From positions 46,760 to 110,759 of the forward strand of contig NZ_JNYE01000050.1 in NCBI RefSeq assembly GCF_000717185.1: DNA of 64,000 nucleotides, written 5' to 3'. This stretch comes from Kitasatospora phosalacinea (GTDB lineage Bacteria > Actinomycetota > Actinomycetes > Streptomycetales > Streptomycetaceae). The notes under the pieces were generated by a model. It was not told the DNA's origin, made no database searches, and saw only the letters and a program-made list of their open reading frames with translations. Shown one piece after another: positions 38,577-47,561 of the stretch. Each line of letters opens with the position of its first letter. Position 1 is the first letter of the stretch. The position numbers and the translations under genes are program-made.

Positions 38577-40628
38577 CTACGGCTTCGGCTCGTCGGTCTT
38601 GGTCGCCGACTGCGTCATCAGGACGACCTCGTCGGCGCCGGGGGTGAGCTGGGTGCCCGCCGGGACGCTGGTGGCCGTCACGGTGGCGTTCGGGTCCTGC
38701 GGGCCGGTGATCCGGTAGCCGATCTTCAGCTCGGACAGCTGCTTGATGGCCTGGCTGACCTTGACGTTCTGCAGCGGCGGCATGCTCACCTTGTCGGCGA
38801 GCTTGCCGACCGTGAGGGTGATCGAGGTGCCCTGCTTGGCCTGGGTGTTCTTGATGCTCTGGTCGAGGACCTGGCCGGCCTGGGTGGGGTCGGTGACCGA
38901 CTTGTTGTTCACCACGACGCTGAACCCGGCGTCGGAGAGGGTCTGGGTGGCCTCGTCCACGGCCTTGCCGGTCACGTTCGGCACGGCGACCTTCTGCTGG
39001 CCGGAGGAGACCGTCAGGGTGATCGTGGTGCCCGGTGCGGCCTTGTCCTTGACGTCCTGCGAGATGACCTTGTCCTGGTCGATCTTGTCGTCGTTGGCGT
39101 AGGTGACCTTGACGTCGAAGCCCTTGTCCTTGAGCGCCTTGGTCGCGGCGTCCTTGGCCTGGCCGGAGACGTCCGGGACGTCGACCTGGGCCGCGGCGGC
39201 GGCCAGGTGCACGGTGATCGTGCCGTCGGCGGCCATCGTGCCGCCGACGGCCGGCTCCTGGGTGCAGACCTGGTCCTTCTGGACCTTGGTGTCGGCGCAG
39301 GTGGCGGCCGGGGTCCCGGCGACGACCTTGAGGGTGGCGCTCTGCGCCTTCGCCGCGTTCTCGGCGTCGGCCAGGCTCAGCGCGGACAGGTTCGGGACGC
39401 TGGTCTTCCCGGCGTTGGTGCCGCCGGTCTTCACCATCGACTGCACCACGAAGAATGCGCCGACCAGGACCAGCACCGCCGCGACGGCGAGCACGATCCA
39501 GGAGGTGTTGCTCTTCTTCGGCTGCTCCTCGCGCCGACGGCTGCCGCGGCCCTCGTAGCCGTTGTCGTAGCCGTCCCCGCCGTTGCCGCCGTAGCCGTTG
39601 TCCTGGTAGCCGCCGCCGTAGGGGGCGGGCTGCTGGTTGCCGACCGGCGGCAGCACGGTGGTCGGGCCGCCGCCCTGCTGGGGCAGCACGTTGGTCTGGC
39701 CGTACGGGTCGTACTGGTTGCCGCCCTGGTCGTAGCCGTACCCGGCGGCGCCCATGCCGTAGGCCGCCTGCTGGGCGGCGTTGACCGGCAGGCCGTCGAG
39801 GAAGCGCTCGATGTCGTCGCGCATCTCGTCGGCGGACTGGTAGCGGTAGTCCCGCTCCTTGGCGAGCGCCTTGAGCACGATCGCGTCGATCTCGGGGCGC
39901 ACCTCGGGGTCGTACGAGGACGGCGGCGCGGGCTCCTCGCGGACGTGCTGGTAGGCCACCGCGACCGGGGAGTCGCCGACGAACGGCGGCCGGACGGTCA
40001 GCAGTTCGTACAGCAGGCAGCCGGTGGAGTACAGGTCGGAGCGGGCGTCGACGGTCTCGCCCTTGGCCTGCTCGGGGGAGAGGTACTGGGCGGTGCCGAT
40101 GACCGCGGAGGTCTGGGTCATCGTCATGCCGGCGTCGCCCATGGCGCGGGCGATGCCGAAGTCCATCACCTTGACGTTGCCCTGCCGGGTCAGCATCACG
40201 TTGGCGGGCTTGATGTCGCGGTGCACGATGCCGGCCCGGTGCGAGTACTCCAGCGCCTGCAGGATGCCGATGGTCATCTCCAGCGCCCGCTCGGGCAGCA
40301 GCCGCCGCCCGGTGTGCAGCAGCTCGCGCAGGGTGGAGCCCTCGACGTACTCCATCACGATGTACGGGATGGAGATCCCGTCGATGTAGTCCTCGCCGGT
40401 GTCGTAGACCGCGACGATGGCCGGGTGGTTGAGCGAGGCCGCGGACTGCGCCTCGCGCCGGAACCTGGCCTGGAAGGACGGGTCGCGGGCCATGTCGGTG
40501 CGGAGGGTCTTCACGGCGACGGTGCGACCGAGCCGGGTGTCGTGGCCGAGGTACACCTCGGCCATGCCACCGCGCCCGAGGACGCCGCCGAGCTCGTACC
40601 TGCCGCCTAGGCGACGAGGCTCTTCCAT
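38577..40628 (-). CDS. pknB: Serine/threonine protein kinase PknB with PASTA domains
   Basis: This is a 683-residue membrane kinase. The kinase domain (~10-275) has GRGGMAEVYLG, the ATP-binding Lys40 (VAVK), IVHRDIKPANVML, VMDFGIARA and GTAQYLSPEQAKG. A Gly/Tyr/Gln-rich linker leads to a transmembrane helix (SWIVLAVAAVLVLVGAFFVV). Four PASTA repeats follow (from VPNLSALSLADAENAAK through VDVPDVSGQAKDAATKALKD and AVPNVTGKAVDEATQTLSD to MPPLQNVKVSQAIKQLSE). PASTA domains sense muropeptides or lipid II. ATG 40628 has GGAG upstream; the frame extends seven codons further. Confidence 0.96.
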   Translation of the reverse strand: MEEPRRLGGRYELGGVLGRGGMAEVYLGHDTRLGRTVAVKTLRTDMARDPSFQARFRREAQSAASLNHPAIVAVYDTGEDYIDGISIPYIVMEYVEGSTLRELLHTGRRLLPERALEMTIGILQALEYSHRAGIVHRDIKPANVMLTRQGNVKVMDFGIARAMGDAGMTMTQTSAVIGTAQYLSPEQAKGETVDARSDLYSTGCLLYELLTVRPPFVGDSPVAVAYQHVREEPAPPSSYDPEVRPEIDAIVLKALAKERDYRYQSADEMRDDIERFLDGLPVNAAQQAAYGMGAAGYGYDQGGNQYDPYGQTNVLPQQGGGPTTVLPPVGNQQPAPYGGGYQDNGYGGNGGDGYDNGYEGRGSRRREEQPKKSNTSWIVLAVAAVLVLVGAFFVVQSMVKTGGTNAGKTSVPNLSALSLADAENAAKAQSATLKVVAGTPAATCADTKVQKDQVCTQEPAVGGTMAADGTITVHLAAAAAQVDVPDVSGQAKDAATKALKDKGFDVKVTYANDDKIDQDKVISQDVKDKAAPGTTITLTVSSGQQKVAVPNVTGKAVDEATQTLSDAGFSVVVNNKSVTDPTQAGQVLDQSIKNTQAKQGTSITLTVGKLADKVSMPPLQNVKVSQAIKQLSELKIGYRITGPQDPNATVTATSVPAGTQLTPGADEVVLMTQSATKTDEPKP

Positions 40629-40855
40629 ATCTCCGACCCTCTCCCCCACCGGTCGGTGAGGATGTGACGTAGGTGTCCCCGCACGCTCTCTTCGGACGCG
40701 TCGGCCGCCGCCGCGGTTTCACGGTCGGGGCCACGATCTCCGGCCGCGGGTACACCCGCTGCTGGCGGATACGCTACCGGGCGAACCTGAGCGGACCCGA
40801 ACAGGCCGCCAGCTGAGACCAGACCGGTACCGACCGGGACCGTCCCATTGTGACA

Positions 40856-40890
40856 ATTCCGGCCGCCGATCGAGCACCGGCGGCCGGAAT
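40856..40890 (-). terminator. Hairpin between pbpA and pknB
   Basis: ATTCCGGCCGCC (40856-40867) and GGCGGCCGGAAT (40879-40890) form a 12-bp stem 20 bp after the pbpA stop. It may reduce read-through, leaving pknB partly dependent on its own promoter in the rest of the 281-bp gap. Confidence 0.75.
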
Positions 40891-40909
40891 GTGACGCATG
40901 CGACCGGCC

Positions 40910-42367
40910 CTACTTGCCCAACGCCGCCTGCATCATCGCCTTGGCGATCGGTGCGGCGAGCGAGCCGCCGGAGATCTCGGCGCTCTGCGCGGCGCCGTCC
41001 TCGACCACCACCGCGACCGCGACCTGCTTGCCGCCGGAGTCCTTGGCGTAGGAGACGAACCAGGCGAACGGCTTGCCCGAGTTGTCCTGGCCGTGCTGCG
41101 CGGTGCCGGTCTTGCCGCCGACCGTCACGCCCGGGATCTTCGCCCGCTTGCCGGTGCCGCTCTTCACCACCTCTTCCATCATCTGCTGCAGCTTCTGCGC
41201 GGTGGCGGGCGAGACGGCCTGGCTCATCTGGTGCTCGGAGTGGGTGGAGATGGCGTGGCCGGGCGCGCCCTCCTGGGAGACCAGGTACGGCTGCATCAGC
41301 GAGCCGTTGTTGGCGATGGCCGCCGCCACCATGGCCATCTGCAGCGGGGTGGCCCGGGTGTCGTGCTGGCCGATGGCGTCCATCGCGGTGCCGTCGGGGG
41401 AGGAGCCGCTGGGGTAGTAGCTGGCGGCGGCCCGGACCGGGATGTCCACCTTGTCGTCGTTGAAGCCGAACTTCTCGGCCTGCGCGCGCAGCGCGTCCCC
41501 GCCGAGCTCGGCGCCGAGCTTGCCGAACACCGTGTTGCAGGAGATGGCCAGCGCCGAGGTCAGGGTGGCGTTCTCGCAGTCCTCGTCCGGGCTGTCGTTG
41601 ATCAGCGGGGTGCTGGTGCCGGGCAGGATGTACGTCTCCGGGGTCTCGGTGGCGTCCCCCGGGTCCTTGTACTTGCCGGTCTCGAACGCGGTGGCCGCGG
41701 TGACCAGCTTGAAGGTCGAGCCGGGCGGGTAGGTCTGGCGCAGCGCCCGGTTCAGCATCGGCTGGTTCGGGTCGGCCTTCAGCGCGTTGTACGCGGCGGA
41801 GTCGGCGTCGGTGCCGCCCGCGAAGGTGCCCGGGTCGTAGGACGGGGTGGAGACCAGCGCCAGGATCGCCCCGGTGTTCGGGTCGATCGCCACCGCGGCG
41901 CCCTTGCGGTTGCCGAGGCCCTCGAAGCCGGCCTTCTGCACCTTGGGGTCGATGGTGGTGACCACGTCGCCGCCCTGCTTGGGCTTGCCGGTCAGCATGT
42001 CCAGGGTGTTGCGGAAGAACAGCCGGGAGTCGGTGCCGGACAGCACGCCGTCCTCCAGCTTCTCCAGCTGGCTGGCGTCGTAGATCTGCGAGGAGTAGCC
42101 GGTGACCGGGGCGTACATCGGACCGTCGACCCAGGCGCGCTTGTACTTGTAGCGCAGGCCGTTGACGAAGTCGGACTTCGTGACCGGCTGCCCGCCGACG
42201 ATGATGTTGCCGCGCGGGTAGGCGTAGCGGTCGTACTTCGTCCGCTCGTTCTCCTTGTTGTTCGCCCAGGCCGAGGCCTGCACGCCCTGCACCCAGTTCA
42301 CCCGGACCAGCAGCGCCAGGATCAGCACCAGGCAGAAGATCGACACCCGGCGGATCGGCTTGTTCAC
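40910..42367 (-). CDS. pbpA: Penicillin-binding protein 2-type transpeptidase PbpA
   Basis: This is a 485-residue class B PBP with an N-terminal helix (IRRVSIFCLVLILALLVRVN) and a dimerisation region. The transpeptidase domain has Ser217-Thr-Phe-Lys220 (PPGSTFKLV), the SCN motif (AISCNTVFG) and KTG (VGGKTGTAQ). It crosslinks peptidoglycan and is expected to work with the adjacent SEDS protein. The GTG at 42367 overlaps the rodA stop (GTGA). In mycobacteria PbpA is phosphorylated by PknB. Confidence 0.96.
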   Translation of the reverse strand: MNKPIRRVSIFCLVLILALLVRVNWVQGVQASAWANNKENERTKYDRYAYPRGNIIVGGQPVTKSDFVNGLRYKYKRAWVDGPMYAPVTGYSSQIYDASQLEKLEDGVLSGTDSRLFFRNTLDMLTGKPKQGGDVVTTIDPKVQKAGFEGLGNRKGAAVAIDPNTGAILALVSTPSYDPGTFAGGTDADSAAYNALKADPNQPMLNRALRQTYPPGSTFKLVTAATAFETGKYKDPGDATETPETYILPGTSTPLINDSPDEDCENATLTSALAISCNTVFGKLGAELGGDALRAQAEKFGFNDDKVDIPVRAAASYYPSGSSPDGTAMDAIGQHDTRATPLQMAMVAAAIANNGSLMQPYLVSQEGAPGHAISTHSEHQMSQAVSPATAQKLQQMMEEVVKSGTGKRAKIPGVTVGGKTGTAQHGQDNSGKPFAWFVSYAKDSGGKQVAVAVVVEDGAAQSAEISGGSLAAPIAKAMMQAALGK

Positions 42368-43869
42368 GAGGACGCTCCCCTGCTCTGGCCCGGCGTGCCG
42401 TACCCGGGCGGCCCGAACCGGTCGGGACCGGCGGGCTCCGGGATGGCCGGGGCGGGTTCGGCGGCCGGTTCGGCGGCCGGGCGGCGGGCGGTGTCGCTGA
42501 TCTTCATCAGGACGGCGATCAGCGCCCAGTTGGCGACCACCGAGGAACCGCCCTGGGCCAGGAACGGCATCGTCATGCCGGTCAGCGGGATCAGGCCGGT
42601 GACGCCGCCCGCGACCACGAAGACCTGCAGCGCGAACGCCGAACTCAGGCCGACTGCCAGCAGCTTGCCGAACGGGTCGCGGGCCGCCAGCGCGGTGCGC
42701 AGGCCGCGCTGCACCACCAGGCCGTAGACCAGGAAGATCGCCATCAGCCCGGTCAGGCCCAGCTCCTCGCCGAACGAGCCGAGGATGAAGTCGCTCTTCG
42801 CCGCGAACTGGATCAGCCAGCTGCGGCCCTGCCCCAGCCCGGTGCCGACGGTGCCGCCGGAGCCCAGCGACATCAGGGTCTGGCCGATCTGCTCCGACGA
42901 CTGCTTGGGCGGGTTCGGCCCGAACGCGGCCATCGGGTCCAGCCAGGCGTTGATCCGGGTCTTCACGTGCGGCTCGCTGGTGGCCACCACCGCGGCGCCG
43001 CCGAAGGACATCAGCAGACCGAAGACGATCCAGCTGGTCCGCTCGGTGGCCACGTACAGCATCACCACGAACAGGCCGAAGAACAGGAAGGACGAGCCGA
43101 GGTCGGTCTCGAACACCAGGATCAGGATCGACAGCAGCCAGACCACCACGATCGGGCCGAGGTCGCGCCCGCGCGGCAGGTACAGGCCCATGAACTTGCG
43201 GCTGGCCAGCGCCAGGGCGTCCTTCTTCACCATCAGGAACCCGGCGAAGAAGACGGTCAGGATGATCTTGGCGAACTCGCCGGGCTGGATCGAGAAGGCC
43301 CCGAAGCGGATCCAGATCTTCGCGCCGAAGTTCTCGTCCTGGGACGGGAAGAAGGCCGGGGCGGCCAGCAGCACCAGCGCGACCACCATCGAGATGTAGG
43401 TGTAGCGCTGCAGGATCCGGTGGTCCTTGAGCAGCCACATCACGCCGATGAACAGCGCGATGCCCAGGCCCGACCACATCAGCTGGTTGGTGGTCGCCGG
43501 GAAGTTCTTGCGCAGCAGCGGGCCGGCCTTGTCGAGCCGCCAGATCATCACCAGGCCGAGCCCGTTCAGCAGCGTCGCCAGCGGCAGCAGCAGCGGGTCG
43601 GCGTACGGGGCGAAGCGGCGCACCGCCAGGTGCGCGACGCCCGCCAGCACGCCCAGGCCCAGGCCGTACGACAGGATGTTGGCGGGCAGCGTGCCGTCGA
43701 TCGCCAGGCCCACGTTGGCGTACCCGAGGATCGGGACGGCCACCGCGAAGAGCAGCATCAGCAGCTCGGTGTTGCGCCGGTTCGGGACGGCCTCCGCGGC
43801 GCTGCGCCCGGTGGCGCGGCGGCGCCCGGCGGCGGGCGGGCGGCCGCCGCTCACGTCGAAGGTGCTCAT
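42364..43869 (-). CDS. rodA: FtsW/RodA/SpoVE (SEDS) glycosyltransferase
   Basis: This is a 501-residue polytopic protein with about twelve transmembrane helices. SEDS signatures include FGAFSIQPGEFAKIILTVFF, the catalytic-loop region VFETDLGSSFLFFGLF and PFLAQGGSSVVANW. These proteins polymerise lipid II and pair with a class B PBP, here PbpA encoded with a 4-bp overlap. Whether it serves elongation (RodA) or another role in a tip-growing organism is inferred from the mycobacterial operon. Confidence 0.93.
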   Translation of the reverse strand: MSTFDVSGGRPPAAGRRRATGRSAAEAVPNRRNTELLMLLFAVAVPILGYANVGLAIDGTLPANILSYGLGLGVLAGVAHLAVRRFAPYADPLLLPLATLLNGLGLVMIWRLDKAGPLLRKNFPATTNQLMWSGLGIALFIGVMWLLKDHRILQRYTYISMVVALVLLAAPAFFPSQDENFGAKIWIRFGAFSIQPGEFAKIILTVFFAGFLMVKKDALALASRKFMGLYLPRGRDLGPIVVVWLLSILILVFETDLGSSFLFFGLFVVMLYVATERTSWIVFGLLMSFGGAAVVATSEPHVKTRINAWLDPMAAFGPNPPKQSSEQIGQTLMSLGSGGTVGTGLGQGRSWLIQFAAKSDFILGSFGEELGLTGLMAIFLVYGLVVQRGLRTALAARDPFGKLLAVGLSSAFALQVFVVAGGVTGLIPLTGMTMPFLAQGGSSVVANWALIAVLMKISDTARRPAAEPAAEPAPAIPEPAGPDRFGPPGYGTPGQSRGASS

Positions 43870-43903
43870 GCCTGTGTGAAACCCCCCGGGTTCGACCGCG
43901 GTC

Positions 43904-45424
43904 CTACTGGGCCGGGCAGGCGGCGGCGAGCTGCTGCTCCTGCTCGGTCAGCGGCGGCGCGGACGGCTGGGTGCCCTCGCCGGTGGCCGGGGCGTTCTTG
44001 GACTCTTCGACCTTCTTGCAGACGGCGGCCTGCGCGCGCAGGGTGTCGACCTGCTTGCGCGCGTCGGCCAGGCCGTTCGCCTGGATCTTCTTGGCGACCT
44101 GGTCCTGCTGGTAGGCGGGCAGGTACTTGAGTTCGACGTCGGAGAACTGCTGGTAGACCGAGCTCAGCTCGATGCCGACCAGGTTCTGGTCCAGGCCGCG
44201 GTAGACCGCGACGTGGCCGCCTTCGGAGCCGACGTAGTACTGGTCCTGGTTCCACTGCCAGGCGAAGAACCCGGCGCCGCCGAGCACCGCGAGCACCAGT
44301 ACCCCGATCAGGGTCAGCTTCAGGCCGCGCTTCTTCTTCCGGCGGTCGACCGGGGCGTCCGGGTCGAACTCCTCGCCGGGCGCGCCGTACTCCGCCTCGC
44401 CGCCGTAGCCGCCCTCGGCGGGGCCGAAGTCGCCGGCGGGGGCGCCGTAGCCCTCGGCCGGGCCGAAGCCGCCCCCGGGGGCGCCGTAGCCGGGCTGCTG
44501 CTCGTAGCCGTCCTCGTAGCCCCGGGCGGGCCCGAAGGCGCCCTGCGGGGCCTGCGGCGCCGGGCCGCGGCCGAGCCCGGCGGCCCGGCCGGCCGGGGTG
44601 TCCAGCAGCTGCGGGTCGTGGAAGGGGAGCGGCTGGCTGTCGGCGACCGCGCCGACCACGACCGGCGCCTCGGCGGCCTGGCCGCTGAGCGGGTCGGTGG
44701 CGCCGACGTCGATCACGTCGGCGACGATGCAGGTGATGTTGTCCGGGCCGCCGCCGCGCAGCGCCAGCTGGATCAGCTCCTGGACGGTCTGCTCGGGCGC
44801 GTAGTAGCTGCCGAGCGTCTCCTCCAGGGTCTGGTGGCTGACCGGGCCGGACAGGCCGTCGGAGCAGATCAGGTAGCGGTCACCGGCCCGGACCTCGCGG
44901 ATCGACAGGTCGGGCTCGACCTGGCCGCGGCCGTCCAGGGCGCGCATCAGCAGCGAGCGCTGCGGGTGGGTCTCGGCCTCCTCGGCGGTGATCCGGCCCT
45001 CGTCGACCAGCCGCTGCACCCAGGTGTGGTCCTGGGTGATCTGGTCGAGCCGCCCGTCGCGCAGCAGGTACGCCCGGGAGTCGCCGATGTGCACCTGGCC
45101 CATCCGCTGGCCGTCCCAGAGCAGCGCGGTCAGGGTGCAGCCCATGCCCTCCAGCTGCGGGTCCTGCTCGACCATCTGCCGCAGCCGCTCGTTGGCGGTC
45201 TGCACCGCCTCGTTGAGCAGGCTCAGCAGGTCGGCGCCGGGGTGCGGCTCGTCGAGCCGGACGATCGATCCGAGGACCTCGGAGGAGGCGACCTCACCGG
45301 CCGCCGCCCCGCCCATGCCGTCGGCCACCGCGAGCAGCCGGGGCCCGGCGTAGCCGGAGTCCTCGTTCCCCTCGCGGATCAGGCCCTTGTGCGAGCCGGC
45401 GGCGAAGCGCAGCACGAGACTCAT
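43904..45424 (-). CDS. pstP: PP2C-type Ser/Thr phosphatase PstP
   Basis: This is a 506-residue protein. The PP2C domain (~1-240) has the metal-binding motifs GLIREGNEDSGYAG, LLAVADGMGGAAAGEVAS, YLICSDGLSGPV and RGGGPDNITCIVADV. A Gly/Tyr/Pro-rich repeat region (YGAPGGGFGPAEGYGAPAGD-type) leads to a transmembrane helix (LTLIGVLVLAVLGGAGFFAW) and an extracytoplasmic domain. It reverses phosphorylation by PknB-type kinases. ATG 45424 is 45 bp after fhaB. Confidence 0.95.
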   Translation of the reverse strand: MSLVLRFAAGSHKGLIREGNEDSGYAGPRLLAVADGMGGAAAGEVASSEVLGSIVRLDEPHPGADLLSLLNEAVQTANERLRQMVEQDPQLEGMGCTLTALLWDGQRMGQVHIGDSRAYLLRDGRLDQITQDHTWVQRLVDEGRITAEEAETHPQRSLLMRALDGRGQVEPDLSIREVRAGDRYLICSDGLSGPVSHQTLEETLGSYYAPEQTVQELIQLALRGGGPDNITCIVADVIDVGATDPLSGQAAEAPVVVGAVADSQPLPFHDPQLLDTPAGRAAGLGRGPAPQAPQGAFGPARGYEDGYEQQPGYGAPGGGFGPAEGYGAPAGDFGPAEGGYGGEAEYGAPGEEFDPDAPVDRRKKKRGLKLTLIGVLVLAVLGGAGFFAWQWNQDQYYVGSEGGHVAVYRGLDQNLVGIELSSVYQQFSDVELKYLPAYQQDQVAKKIQANGLADARKQVDTLRAQAAVCKKVEESKNAPATGEGTQPSAPPLTEQEQQLAAACPAQ

Positions 45425-45469
45425 GCTGTCCGGGCCCTCCTTCGGGTGGAGCTGGTCCTCATGCGCTGA

Positions 45470-45994
45470 CTACTTCCGCAGCTCGATGACGGTCCTGCCG
45501 ATTCGGATCGGCACGCCGGTCTGGAGCGGCATCGGCGAGGTGAGCCGCTGCCGGTCGAGATAGGTGCCGTTGGTGGAGCCTAGATCCTCCACCGTCCACT
45601 GCCCAGCCTGATCGGGGTAGATCCTGGCATGACGCGAGGACGCGTAGTCGTCGTCCAGCACGATCGTGGAGTCGTGCGCCCGGCCCAGTGTGATGGTCTG
45701 GCCCTGCAGCGCGACGGTGGTTCCCGCCAGCGAGCCCTGGGTCACCACCAGGTGGGTGGGCTGGCCGCGGCGCTGCCGGGCCTGGGCCTGCTGGGCGGCC
45801 GCCGCGGGGGCGCCCTGGCCCTGCGGCGGACGGCCCGCCCCGGCCGGGGCGGGGGCGGTGGACCGCGGGGCGGTGCGCGCCGCGCCCTTGGTGTTGAACA
45901 GGTCGCTGCGGATCACCTGCACCGCGACGATGACGAACAGCCAGAGGACGGCCAGGAAGCCCAGCCGCATGACCGTCAGGGTCAGATCAGACAT
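45470..45994 (-). CDS. fhaB: FHA-domain membrane protein FhaB (FipA-like)
   Basis: This is a 174-residue protein with an N-terminal helix (LGFLAVLWLFVIVAVQVI), a Pro/Gln/Ala linker and a C-terminal FHA domain (ITLGRAHDSTIVLDDDYASS, RHARIY, VEDLGSTNGTYLDRQRL). FHA domains bind phosphothreonine, so it should read PknB output. In M. tuberculosis the homologue interacts with FtsZ and FtsQ. It starts 12 bp after fhaA. Confidence 0.93.
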   Translation of the reverse strand: MSDLTLTVMRLGFLAVLWLFVIVAVQVIRSDLFNTKGAARTAPRSTAPAPAGAGRPPQGQGAPAAAAQQAQARQRRGQPTHLVVTQGSLAGTTVALQGQTITLGRAHDSTIVLDDDYASSRHARIYPDQAGQWTVEDLGSTNGTYLDRQRLTSPMPLQTGVPIRIGRTVIELRK

Positions 45995-46006
45995 ACCGGC
46001 CCGCTT

Positions 46007-46876
46007 CTACCCTTCGACCTGTCGGTAGACGATGGTGGTCGACCCCAGGACGATCCGGGAGCCGTCGCGGAGCGTAGCGCGCTGGGTGTGCTGCCCGTCC
46101 ACCACGATGCCGTTGGTGGAGCCGAGGTCCAGGACCATCGCGGGCGTACCGGGGCGGATCTCCGCGTGCTTGCGGGACACCCCGGGGTCGTCGATCCGGA
46201 TGTCCGCCTCGGTGGAGCGGCCCAGCACCACCGCGTTCTGGCTGATCTGGTGCCGGGCGCCGTTCACCTCGACCCAGCGCCGGGTGCCGGCGCCGCCGTG
46301 GCCCGCGCCGGGGAAGGGCCGGACGTTGCCCGGCGGCGGGGCGGACGGCATCGCGGGCGGGGCGGCGGGCGGCGGCGGGGCGCCGTACGGGGCGGCGGCC
46401 GCCCCCTGGTGCCAGGGCGCGCCGGGCGCGGGGGGCGTCGGCGGGCGCCCGTACCCGGGCTGCGCGGCGGGCGGCTGGGCGGCCTGGGCCCGCTGCGGGT
46501 CCTCGGCGGCCAGCGTGCGGCTGCGCACCCGGTACAGGCCGGTGTCCAGGTCGTCGGCCTTCTCCAGGGCGACCTGCAGCGGGCCCATGAAGCTGTACCG
46601 CTGCGCCTCCGCGTACTCGCGGACCATGCCGGCGAGCTCGTTGCCGAGCTGGGTGGCGTAGGGGCTGAGCCGCTCGTGGTCGTGCGGGCTGAGCTCGACG
46701 ATGAAGTCGTTCGGGACGACCGTGCGGTCCCGGTTCCAGATGGTGGCGTTGTTGTCGCACTCGCGCTGCAGGGCGCCGGCGATCTCCACCGGTTGGACCT
46801 CGGACTTGAACACCTTCGCGAAGGTGCCGTTCACGAGACCTTCGAGTCGCTGCTCGAACTTCTTCAGGACTCCCAC
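46007..46876 (-). CDS. fhaA: FHA-domain protein FhaA (DUF3662)
   Basis: This is a 289-residue soluble protein. Residues 1-125 are the DUF3662 domain (VGVLKKFEQRLEGLVNGTFA, EVQPVEIAGALQRECDNNA). A Pro/Ala-rich linker follows, and the C-terminal FHA domain has VVLGRSTEADIRIDDPGVSR, KHAEI and VLDLGSTNGIVVDG. In mycobacteria FhaA binds phosphorylated MviN pseudokinase and restrains peptidoglycan synthesis. GTG 46876 is chosen for its GAGAGGGGG ribosome site; a Met 49 codons upstream is possible. It heads the fhaA-pknB operon. Confidence 0.94.
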   Translation of the reverse strand: MGVLKKFEQRLEGLVNGTFAKVFKSEVQPVEIAGALQRECDNNATIWNRDRTVVPNDFIVELSPHDHERLSPYATQLGNELAGMVREYAEAQRYSFMGPLQVALEKADDLDTGLYRVRSRTLAAEDPQRAQAAQPPAAQPGYGRPPTPPAPGAPWHQGAAAAPYGAPPPPAAPPAMPSAPPPGNVRPFPGAGHGGAGTRRWVEVNGARHQISQNAVVLGRSTEADIRIDDPGVSRKHAEIRPGTPAMVLDLGSTNGIVVDGQHTQRATLRDGSRIVLGSTTIVYRQVEG

Positions 46877-47229
46877 GGGGCACCCCCTCTCAGGGCGTCG
46901 GACGGGCCGGCTCGTCGGCTGGAAAGCGGTACTTCCGTACTGATCGTATCCACGCCCGGCCCTTCCGTACGGTTCCCCGCCTAGGTCGCGCCCGGAGGGG
47001 TACCCGCCGGGCGGCCCGCTCACTCGTTCGCCCGGCCTCCGGTTGCGGGCCGCCGGAGGCCGTGCAGGGGGGCCGCGGGGAATGGATTCGCAGGTGCGGC
47101 TCGGGGCGTGCTAATGTTTTCCATGTCGGAAGGGGCGCCCGAGAGGGAGCCGAACGGAAGACCCCGAGAGATGCGGTAAGCTTCTCGACAGGTCGGAAGA
47201 AGCGGTAAGCAACTGAAGACAACACCCAT
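46877..47229. promoter_or_regulatory. fhaA operon / tRNA-Leu intergenic region
   Basis: These 353 bp hold the divergent promoters of the fhaA operon and tRNA-Leu. CTTCCGTAC occurs twice, at 46932-46940 and 46962-46970, 30 bp apart. A TAATGT (-10-like) near 47112 could serve the tRNA. No gene is supported here. Confidence 0.5.
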
Positions 47230-47316
47230 GCGCGGGTGGCGGAATAGGCAGACGCGCTGGATTCAGGTTCCAGTGCCCGAAAGGGCGTGGGGGTTCAACT
47301 CCCCCCTCGCGCACCA
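47230..47316 (+). tRNA. tRNA-Leu(CAG)
   Basis: A class II tRNA with a long variable arm (TGCCCGAAAGGGCGT). The acceptor GCGCGGG pairs with CTCGCGC (one G-T) and the discriminator is A. The anticodon arm is CTGGA-TTCAGGT-TCCAG (anticodon CAG), the T-arm GGGGGTTCAACTCCCCC, and CCA is encoded at 47314-47316. Confidence 0.96.
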
Positions 47317-47331
47317 AGGTCGCAAGACCTT

Positions 47332-47383
47332 ACGAGGCCGATCAGGTCGACGAAAGTCGAACTGGTCGGCCTCGTTGTTTTGT
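47332..47383 (+). terminator. Terminator of tRNA-Leu
   Basis: ACGAGGCCGA...GGTCGAC and GTCGAA...TCGGCCTCGT pair around a GAAA loop and are followed by TTGTTTTGT, a T-rich tail rare in this window. Confidence 0.88.
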
Positions 47384-47388
47384 CCCCT

Positions 47389-47561
47389 CCCGGGAGGCGA
47401 GCGCGGTGCGGTCGAGCTTCCCGTGCGGGGTGCCGTGGGGCCGACTGCTGTTCAGCGCCAAGCAGAGCGTCTACGAGGCGTGGTTCCCGTACGGGGGGAG
47501 GGTGCTGGAGTCCTCCGGCGCGGAGGTCGAGTTCACCGCGGACGGCCGTTTCAGGCGGCGG
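47389..47561 (+). pseudogene. Relic of an Sfp-type 4'-phosphopantetheinyl transferase
   Basis: In the frame open across 47406-47612, the peptide GVPWGRLLFSAKQSVYEAWFP followed by GAEVEFTADGRFRRR matches the C-terminal part of Sfp/EntD-type transferases, whose motif is FSAKES-(V/L)-(F/Y)-K-AW. The Mg-binding and N-terminal parts are absent, and the reading frame runs into the 3' end of the convergent histidine kinase gene. Such enzymes activate carrier proteins of polyketide and peptide synthases. This copy is certainly non-functional; it sits just after tRNA-Leu, a common integration target. Confidence 0.68.

Noticed and set aside
35380..40755. A very long antisense open frame (1791 codons) across srtE, pabA and pknB
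   Set aside because: It is a by-product of third-position GC bias opposite well-supported genes; its translation is low-complexity and matches no family.
44390..44600. Repeats in pstP as a CRISPR-like or tandem DNA array
   Set aside because: They encode the Gly/Tyr/Pro-rich linker of PstP with codon-level variation; there are no unique spacers.
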